From the NCBI RefSeq assembly GCF_024763615.1, contig NC_077223.1, forward strand, positions 103,974,627 through 104,038,626: 64,000 nt of DNA, read 5' to 3'. This document shows, in pieces, positions 56,726 through 64,000 of this stretch. The position numbers and the translations under genes are program-made. Source of the stretch: Phlebotomus papatasi (lineage: Eukaryota > Arthropoda > Insecta > Diptera > Psychodidae). The notes under the pieces were generated by a model. It did no database searches. It was not told the DNA's origin and worked only from the letters and a program-made list of their open reading frames with translations. The number at the start of each line of letters is the position of its first letter. Position 1 is the first letter of the stretch.

Positions 56726-57331
56726 CTATCATTTTCCGGTTGGTACTTTTGGAGCTGGAATCCGAGTGTCCGGGTTTGGGGCGACTGAGCGCGCCTGTGG
56801 TTTTTCCCGACTTTCTCTTCACTCTTTGATGTGGCTGGCTAGCATCTGTGTCTGATCCATTCGATTTATGTGCGTCTGATGTTTCATTATACACACCATG
56901 TTTACCATTGTTGTTCAATCCATAATACACACTCTCGCCTCTGGATTTATTTGTTTCGCCCGAGGCGAGACTACTAACTAAATCTGCCGATTGGATATAA
57001 ATATGGGCATCGGCTGCCTCCTTCTCCACAATGGGCAGGCTACGCTTTAGCCGTCCATGGCGCTTTTCGCGATTCTTCTGCTGGTTCAGTGAATACGGCG
57101 AAAAGTTTGTATAGCGCGACTCAGATGGCTCGCCTTCGTGCAAATTATCACGTGTCGACGCCATGGATTTCCCACCCCCATGCCCACTGTCCACAAACTC
57201 TAGATCCGCTGTCGTAAAATCCTCCGGCAGGTAAATCTGTGTCGTCTCGATGGACATTATAGGGGATACAGTACTCGTTCCTTCACGCCGTGGTCTGATT
57301 ATTTTCGGTGGATTGCACCCCGGAGCAGCAT
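56726..57331 (-). CDS. Ig/CCP gene, N-terminal basic low-complexity exon
   Basis: An open exon of 606 bp (about 202 codons) with a good acceptor (TTTGTTTGCAG before 57331) and donor (G|GTAAGAGG after 56726), phase 1 at both ends. The translation starts near AAPGCNPPKIIRPRREG and is polar, rich in Ser, Asn, Gly and Lys, with only one Cys, so no folded extracellular domain is evident. It carries two furin-like sites, RLKR before SLP and RVKR before KSG, and possible N-glycosylation sites NET and NGS. These suit a secreted precursor that is proteolytically processed. I see no RGD in this exon. There is no signal peptide, so an upstream exon must supply it. GC content and codon use stand well above the surrounding intron. 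Coding status is firm; the family assignment depends on the downstream exons. Confidence 0.82.
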
Positions 57332-57794
57332 CTGCAAACAAAGCATGAGATATAGTTTCCTAATGACTGCATATGCTCTCTCTTTAAATTCCTCTATTCA
57401 AACTTTGCTCTATCACTTTATTAAACGTTCCCTTCTTTTCCCTTCAATTTCAGTCATTTGAATTCCAAAAGAATTGGCAAAGCGTCCTGAGCTTTGCGGA
57501 ATGCTCAAGCACGTGACTTAGATTCTATGTTCCAAAAGTTCTTTGAAATGGAAAATAGTAAAAATTATCCTATTCCTTTAGCTCGAAGTTTATAAATAAT
57601 ATTTATTACATAAAACAGTTTGATAGAACATTCAAAATGGCAGTTTAACGTTCTGAATTACAATTTCTTCAAATTGTGCAACTGTTCCCAATTTCGCCGC
57701 GTCTGTTCCTATTTTCGACGTAAGATAATTGCCAGATAGTTTACAGTGTACACCAAATGGTAAAACTTAGCAAGGAATGGCTAAGGGCCTTGAC

Positions 57795-57895
57795 AGAAAT
57801 AATACAGAAATTAGAAATAATGGTTAAACTACATTTCCATCATCTTCCATACTAAGTCGTCTCTCGGCTTAAGTCGTAAATGTATCTAGGGCATA
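57795..57895. repeat. Dispersed repeat DD, copy 3
   Basis: Contains AAACTACATTTCCATCATCT, then CTAAGTCGTCTCTCGGCTTA and GTATCTAGGGCATA, close to copy 1; the left end is truncated. Confidence 0.55.
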
Positions 57896-57967
57896 ACAGT
57901 TAGCAAAATCAAGTTAAAATGTGATGATTTTTAGCAATTGGAATTTGCTAGGCTGCTCAGCGTCTTA

Positions 57968-58249
57968 GGGGAAAGTACCCAGCCCAGGTTTCGTATCCCA
58001 AGGATCCCAAGCTTCGTAATAACTAAACTGCGAGTTAATTGTTTCTTATTCTGAGTGGTCGAAATACTGTAATTAATGACATGGAAAAAACAACCTGAGA
58101 AAGATAGATAAGGGAAAATGATATGTTTGTGCAGCTCAATATGTTTGTGCAGCAAAATTATATCACGATAAGGCTCAATTTTATTTAAAAATAGGTGAAA
58201 AATCCCAATTTCAAAGGTGCCCCAGTTTCAAAAGTGCCCCACTTCCCCC
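57968..58249. mobile_element. Family-M-like MITE
   Basis: Starts TA-GGGGAAAGTACCCAGCCC and ends GTGCCCCACTTCCCCC-TA, with an internal GGTGCCCCAGTTTC. The ends are inverted over about 12 bp only. Confidence 0.5.
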
Positions 58250-58429
58250 TAAACTTTGTTTGTTAGATGATAAATTGATGAACATTTTTTATTGTTTTAC
58301 AAAACGAACAAATGGTAAAATTTTACGAACATTTTTTGTGAGTTTACGAACATTTACCAACAAATGTTTGTAAAGGAACAAAAAATACTAGTTAAATGAT
58401 CGTGTTACGAACAATGTTTGTAGGGTATG

Positions 58430-59045
58430 CGAGTTATACGGGCTTCAGACCTAAGACTTAGCCATATGGCTTAACTTCTCTAATATCTTATCAGTCATGT
58501 TTTTTTTTTGGAAAATTTTGACCTAGGATTGGATTATTAAGGGCAAATGACCTATTACATTTTGAAATATCAATAAAATCGGTTGGTATTTAGGGTTTTG
58601 ACCGTGGTGTCACATATAAGATTAATATTAATATTAAGAAAAACCGGAGGGAGAGGTATATATATGCACAATTTCAAATGGAATATCACGTGTGTTAGAA
58701 AGAGTACACTCTATTGGATTAATACGATGAGTAAGATATTACTGTTCGTATTAATTGATTTCTGAATCGTATTACAGGCACACGAGCAATTTTCCATGCG
58801 TGCCAACTGTGATTCGGTCAGTTTTCGGGCTATGTAGTGCTGCCAACTTCGTACGCAGAGGGGAAATGTGAGACAGAAGCAAGATAAAACAATTGCTATC
58901 TTTTTTTGCCATTCTCGCAGTTCAGAAAGTATTAATCTTAATATTAATCTTATATGTGACATGGTCATGAGACCCTCGAGAACTGGGTTAAACCTCTAGT
59001 CTGAAGACGGTCTTACGAGCATTTCGTAAGTAGGGGACGGCGCGC
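58430..59045. repeat. Dispersed repeat CC, copy 2, split by W1
   Basis: CGGGCTTCAGACCTAAGACT, TTAGCCATATGGCTTAACTT, AGGATTGGATTATTAAGGGC and, after W1, GAACTGGGTTAAACCTCTAG match the complement of 32050-32300 in order. It is an older host repeat for the W1 insertion. Confidence 0.65.
58600..58966. mobile_element. Element W1 (367 bp), deletion derivative
   Basis: ACCGTGGTGTCACATATAAG and CTTATATGTGACATGGTCA are its ends. Comparison with repeat CC copy 1 gives an apparent 3-bp TGA duplication. Both flanks match W2 in inverse order, without W2's middle. A 3-bp target suits PIF/Harbinger but is not proof. Confidence 0.7.
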
Positions 59046-59062
59046 TATCTTCGGATGACTGA

Positions 59063-59636
59063 TGGCCATGTCACATATAAGATTAATATTAAGATTAATA
59101 CTTTCTGAACTGCGAGAATGGCAAAAAAAGATAGCAATTGTTTTATCTTGCCTCTCTCTCGCATTTCCCCTCTGCGTACAAAGTTGGCAGCACTACATAG
59201 CTCGAAAACTGACAGTTGGCACGTGTAGGTTTTTTTCTCCAAGTAATCTGTCAAACAAAAATGGAAAAAGTAGTGTGGACTATTGAAATGCAGAAGATGG
59301 TGATTGAAGAATTCCGCAACTTACACAGAAGGCGTATACTCCCACTCCAATCACGGCTAGAGCCCACAAATTTACTATATCATCATCCATTGCACTCTGT
59401 TTTGCATAACACCAAGACCATAGACAATCGAAAAGTGCACGAAGTGCTAGAATTAATATGTTTCAGACGATTCAGAAAACTATTAATACGAACAGTAATA
59501 TCTTACTCATCGTATTAATTCACTAGAGTGTACTCTTTCTAACACACGTGATATTCCATTTTAATTTCGAAAACTATATAGCTCTCTTTCCGGCTTTTCT
59601 TAATATTAATATTAATCTTATATGTGACACCACGGT
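59063..59636. mobile_element. Element W2 (574 bp), longer relative in inverted orientation
   Basis: TGGCCATGTCACATATAAG and CTTATATGTGACACCACGG are its ends. 59075-59220 is complementary to 58790-58950 and 59490-59625 to 58611-58755, so W1 and W2 form a large hairpin. The unique middle (about 59220-59480) holds the only coding-like frame. Confidence 0.7.
59261..59518 (+). pseudogene. MADF-like N-terminal fragment in element W2
   Basis: ATG at 59261 opens MEKVVWTIEMQKMVIEEFRN then LHRRRILPLQSRLEP; the rest runs into the TIR. A Trp followed by an acidic-hydrophobic helix (IEEFR) at the very N-terminus resembles the start of MADF/Myb-SANT domains found in Harbinger-associated proteins. The Trp-Asp core expected after it is missing, so it is a fragment at best. 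Confidence 0.35.
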
Positions 59637-59985
59637 GAAGCTTCGGACTACTCAGTTGTTTTTTCATGTTCTTAATGGATTTAGCTTACGACTCTTTTAA
59701 TGAATTTTGATGCATTGGGCTAGATAATAAAATATAATATTATAATGTGTCAAATTAATTAAAAACATATTGAAAAAAATGAGTTGTTCGAAGTTTGAAT
59801 CGTGCGAAGCTAGCGCGCTTTCCTCTACTCAGTAGGAAATCGCAAATATTTACCAACAATTTTACGAAATATTTTTTTCTGTGTGGTATAAACTCTTTTT
59901 TATTCTATTTTAATGAAATAAAAAAAAGACTGCATATTTGAATTTGGACAATGTAATTGGATCTTAATCAGTAATAAATTGAATA

Positions 59986-60772
59986 TAGTAAGATGGGGTA
60001 ACTGGATCGTTTTCCGAAGAGTGCTACTTAAACGCTTGTTTTGGACTGATGAAATTCTTTTTTACTTCTTCTAAATCCACAGAATTATTCACTGTTTCAT
60101 TCAGAAACATAACATAAAAAAATTTTTCAAAAATATTAAAGAAAATTTATAAAATAATGATAATACTGAAATAAGTCAGCATGCTCTAACTGGGTCGCCT
60201 TTTCGCTAATTCACTTTTAATTAAACCTTTGGGTTTAAAATACTTTTTTTCACAAGGAAAAAAACAATAAATGTTTTCAATGAACCAGCTGTCATTAACG
60301 AAAATATCACTGCTAGAAAATTTTTAGTGAAGAACCCAGATGGCAGAAGATTGAAATGAGTCGATTACACTCACTTATTTAATGGATAAAAATATTATTT
60401 TTGTTTTTTCTCAAATTTGAATAGTTATACTATATTACCGTAGTGGCGTATGTTACGGAAATAAAAATAAAAATATTATTTTAAGTGGATTAGTCGTAAA
60501 CGATCCAGATAGCGAAGCGCCCGGATTAGGGTCGAATGAACACCTTTTCGACAGGGAACCCCTATTGACACTTTTGCCAAAATGTTGAAATTTATTTAAT
60601 GCATCTAATAAAATGTAAGTAATATGTCGTTTTTTCATTAATCTACGTTTTTCGATAAGGATAAGTGTTGAAATTTCGTATTCCAAATGGTACAAAGTAG
60701 GGTGTCAATAAGTCCTGACACGAGTTCTAAAAGTGTCAATAGGTGTTCCTTTCACCCTAGCACACTTGACTG
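59986..60772. mobile_element. Element G, copy 2, carrying a nested MITE
   Basis: Starts TAGTAAGATGGGGTAACTGG and ends GCACACTTGACTG before TA. It contains the 229-bp insert at 60529-60757, without which its end matches copy 1 (CCGGATTA-GCACACTTGAC against the complement of GTGTGCTAATCTGGG). Confidence 0.7.
60529..60757. mobile_element. MITE AA nested in element G copy 2; TA duplication shown
   Basis: GGGTCGAATGAACACC at the left pairs with GGTGTTCCTTTCACCC at the right. CCCCTATTGACACTTTTG and AAAAGTGTCAATAGGTG are also complementary. It is flanked by TA on both sides, whereas copy 1 of G has a single TA at this point. Confidence 0.82.
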
Positions 60773-62961
60773 TAAATGTGATATTTTAGTGCTTAAATAG
60801 TTATAATTAAATGAAAGAGGAAAACTTGATAATTATATTAACTAAATTATATGCTAATTTAATATTCTTGATAAAATAGAATACTATTATATTGGTAATT
60901 TTACCTTTTTGAAACGAAATAATTAACTTTTTAATAGAAAATTTCTCGGATTGACTTTCCTCTAAAATTATTCCTTTTTCTCACAAAATCTTCTCAATAT
61001 TAACTTACGATGATGGTCTAAGTCTAAATAAGTTTCGGGTTTATTTGAAAATAATAACCTCACTTTTCAATATAATCCCTTGTTTATGCCACAGGAAGTT
61101 CATAAGCTTTTAATATATCGATTCCATGAACTTGAAGTATCCTGGCATAAGCAATGAAAATTGTATTTATTGTATTTATACAAGTTCATGAAACAAATTT
61201 ATGTCCAGAGTTCAACATAGTTAATTATATTTTGATGGTCTTGAGGGAGATATATTTTAAAAAATAATTTGAAGTTTGAATACGAGAAAACTTGCAAATT
61301 GACCGATAAAATGAACTGAAAACGTAATCTAATTGAAATTTATAGCGTCAGGATTTGACTTTGTATATTAAGATTTATGCTTGATATCTTTTAACTAAGT
61401 TTATGGGATAAAGCATATTCATATGAAAATAGACTCATCCTATTCATTGTATGTATAATTTGTTAAGGGGTTGTAAATAAATTCTTATGAAAGTAGCTTT
61501 GTAGCGAAAAGAGCCTTTGATGAACAGCGAAAACAGCTTGCAAAGTTAGAGTTTTCCGCTAAAATTCCCCAACAGTTTTCAATGTTTTTCCAGTCACACG
61601 TTATAATTTACATCAGGTGCTGCTCCACCTTCTGCTTCGATTGGCACGGAAGACTTCTTTGAGAATTTTCTCAGCTAAAAGAGATTATTTTTGCGACAAA
61701 ATTCAAATTCAGGGGGCGGAGTTTACAAATTCATAAAGAACAAACCACTGTGTAATTTGGTTAATTCAATTATTTATAGCAAATTATCTATTTGCATAAT
61801 TTATGAATATTTGGGGGACAGGTTTATGGCCGGAAAAATTTCTTGTTACCACCCCTTTTGCTGACCCTCTTTTTCCATATTTCATTTCAGGTTTTTTTTT
61901 TTTTGACAAACAGTTTCTGTGAGAAACCCCATTTATCATAATTAAATTTTCTAATAGAGTTTGAAATTTTTCTAATGTTTTATTTATTTGACTCTTTAAA
62001 AGTCATTGCACGTCAAAATATCTGTACGCCCTGAACGGATCTAAGGATTAACTGAAAAGATAGTTTAATCAGTATTTTAATTTTATAATTTATGCTAAGT
62101 CTTCAATGCTAAAGTCTTCTTGGCTAATCCTTCAATAATATTAAGGGCATTTTCATGCATATCCTTCCAAGGAATTCAGTAGATCGTAATCCATCTTCAA
62201 CTCTTGCACGACTATGTCAGGAGCTGTCCCCCATAAATTTTCTGGATAATGCCTGGTGATGAAATGCTAGGAGCATTTTTAGTACGTTGGACAAGATGTA
62301 CCTCTTGAATTGTTCCTGTTTTCTTTAACTGCGGGATTCTATAATCCCGCAGAACTAAAACTCTATCAGAATAAAATCAGAATAAAAAGAGCTTAATATT
62401 ACCCCACGTTTGAATTGAACCATCTTTAAAATTAGCAAAATAAAATAAAAATTCACATTTCTTTTTCTCTGGGTTTGTACGTTCTGTCCGTTCCTCTTTG
62501 CATATGAAATCGGTTTAAACTAAGTTGAATTTGTTTTGATGTTCAGAAGAAGAAAAAGAAGAATCCACCCCGCCCCCTACCGCCATCTTGGAATACCGGC
62601 ATTTTTTTCAATAACTGCCCCTATAGCTTCGATTGATCTCAAATTTTAGTATTTTATAACCGGCCTTAAGAGCTTTCGGTTAAGAAAAAATTTAAGCCCC
62701 CCGCGGCTTCTCTGACCCGAGTTATAAAGAGTCCAAAATTAAATTTTTCAAAAGACCAAATCACCGGTTCTAATTGTCAGAATTTTGAGGTAATCATCGT
62801 TTTTTTAAAGCGATGATAGTTACGTAAATAATAAAGGACATTAGGCAAAACAGTCCAACCTTTCGCCACGAATGAGACCTATACCATCGAATAGGTATTG
62901 GCAAATCCGGGACCAACCCCAAAAATATGTAGGAAAAGCACTAGAGCATATAACATATGTA
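60773..62961. other. AT-rich stretch upstream of the recognised exons
   Basis: No exon or intact element seen. At about 62455-62570 there is a faint family-A core (TTTGCATATGAAATCG, GAATTTGTTTTGATGTTCAG, AAGAAGAAAAAG) without ends. The dyad TGCGGGATTCTATAATCCCGCA occurs near 62330-62352. Confidence 0.4.
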
Positions 62962-63178
62962 GGGGAGACTGGGGCAGAACTAGCCACGTATATAGTATTA
63001 GATAGTGGTATCTTATAGTTTGCCTGCGAAGGAATATAGAGGAAATCATTCTTTATTCTAAATATATACTTCCGTTCCTATTCATTGAAATATTTATCAG
63101 CCTCATACAAACATATTTTGTACAAATTATACGCAAGGAAAAATTTCATTTGGTGGCTAAATATACCCCGGTCTCCCC
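62962..63178. mobile_element. Family-M MITE
   Basis: 217 bp, GGGGAGACTGGGGCAGAAC at the left and CCCCGGTCTCCCC at the right, TA on both sides. Close in size to the 18.8-kb copy but with a different interior. Confidence 0.7.
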
Positions 63179-64000
63179 TATAAGAATTCTAATGATTTTT
63201 TTGCAAAACTCCTTTTATACAATAACAGTTAATCGTATATTGTTCGTTTCTAAGAATAATTTGTAAAGAAGGACTCAAAGAAAATTTTCCTGGAACAAAC
63301 CATATCTTTATCTCTTCATTTTCCCTGCAATTTTCCAGATCTTCCTTTATAAATCTTTTACTATCCTTCAAACTCATAAAGAAAAGGATTGTATCTAGGG
63401 AAATGTCTTTAATGCAGTAATATTCTTCTTGAAAAAGGAATTAAAACCTCTAAAGATCGCAGGGTCCTAAAAGATACCGTTATTTAAATACTTTGAGTAA
63501 TAAATTCAGAGAAAACAATGTTTTAATTAATTATACTGAGAACCTTTTGTTAAAATTCTTTAGTAACGGTACCCTTACAACCCTATGAACTTAAGCAAAC
63601 TTAACTCTTTTTCTAAGGAGAATATTTCTTTAAAGACGACAAAAGGACGCAATCGAGGAAATACGTTTAACGGAATTAAATAATATTTGAGCATATTTGA
63701 GGAAAATCTGGATACAAGAGAGATAGGGATACGGTTTCTTTTGGGAAAATGTTCCTTGAGTTCAGTTCTCTTTCAGAAAACGTTCTTTAGCGCCAACAAC
63801 TTACGATATGCCGTTCTTTAAGAAAAGCAAGTTTTATAAAAATAGTTCTACCAATTTCTTAAGAACCCTTACTTAACAATATCTGAAAAAGTTGACGTGA
63901 TGGACCATAAGTTTCTACGGGTCATATGTTCAAGATACATCAAGGACTCCGAAAATATCTGTGATTTGCCATTAAACGAAAAAAGTTTTCGTTTTATTGC
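63179..64000. other. Window end, nothing recognised
   Basis: No TIRs, exons or RNA genes could be supported; the signal-peptide exon of the Ig/CCP gene may lie here or beyond. Confidence 0.4.

Larger units (their letters stand above)
3393..57331 (-). other. Span of hikaru genki-like Ig/CCP gene (four recognised exons)
   Basis: Four coding blocks on the minus strand share one direction and fit one protein: a basic disordered region, an acidic region, CCP modules and an Ig domain. That module set is characteristic of insect Hikaru genki-type secreted synaptic proteins. Splice signals and codon phase link the CCP exon at 12122-12284 to the Ig exon at 3393-3701 exactly (one base plus two bases, giving Asp). 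The other joins are incomplete, so exons are missing from this model. Introns of roughly 19, 25 and 8.4 kb are filled with transposons. The assignment rests on domain order and remembered similarity, not on an alignment; a close paralogue with the same modules (such as CG10186-type proteins) is equally possible. Confidence 0.72.

Overview
The window looks like AT-rich nuclear DNA of a dipteran insect, probably a nematoceran; a sand fly is plausible but not proven. Evidence: very long introns, an Ig/CCP gene of the insect hikaru genki type, and dense short inverted-repeat transposons of the Tc1/mariner-pogo, piggyBac and possibly Harbinger types. There is no bacterial operon, rRNA or CRISPR array.

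Main gene (minus strand, N-terminus at high coordinates). Four exons of one gene for a secreted synaptic-type Ig/complement-control (CCP, sushi) protein are spread over 54 kb: a low-complexity basic exon (56726-57331), an acidic exon ending in half a CCP (about 37402-37681), a CCP exon (12122-12284) and an Ig exon (3393-3701). Exon phases show that the CCP and Ig exons join directly, but that at least one exon between 37402 and 12284 has not been found. The signal-peptide exon and the C-terminal CCPs lie outside the window or were not recognised.

Nested plus-strand candidate. Between the 37-kb exon and the CCP exon there is a clear signal-peptide exon (13011-13122) and a well-coded exon (17247-17602). 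They are phase-compatible and may form a small secreted protein I do not recognise.

Mobile DNA. Nearly all the rest is transposon-derived. (1) 1-2950: degenerate AT minisatellite with palindromic family-A MITEs. (2) 10.1-12.0 kb: an array of palindromes expanded from a 197-bp MITE. (3) A large set of MITEs that read TA-GGG...CCC-TA but have unrelated interiors. Two nested insertions with empty-site paralogues show the TA duplication, and one family (J) keeps a broken pipsqueak-type HTH, which points to pogo. (4) 34130-36806: a palindromic Tc1 element with two facing copies of the transposase N-terminus. (5) A 5'-truncated LINE with 14-bp target duplications (39581-40338). (6) A 230-bp tandem array (37.9-39.2 kb). 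(7) Several nests two or three elements deep at 40-42, 45-46, 55 and 58-60 kb.

The likely functional product is the Ig/CCP gene, possibly with the nested secreted gene. The hairpin-forming introns would be transcribed with the host gene and could fold into long dsRNA; that is inference. I saw nothing that amounts to a new defence or metabolic system.
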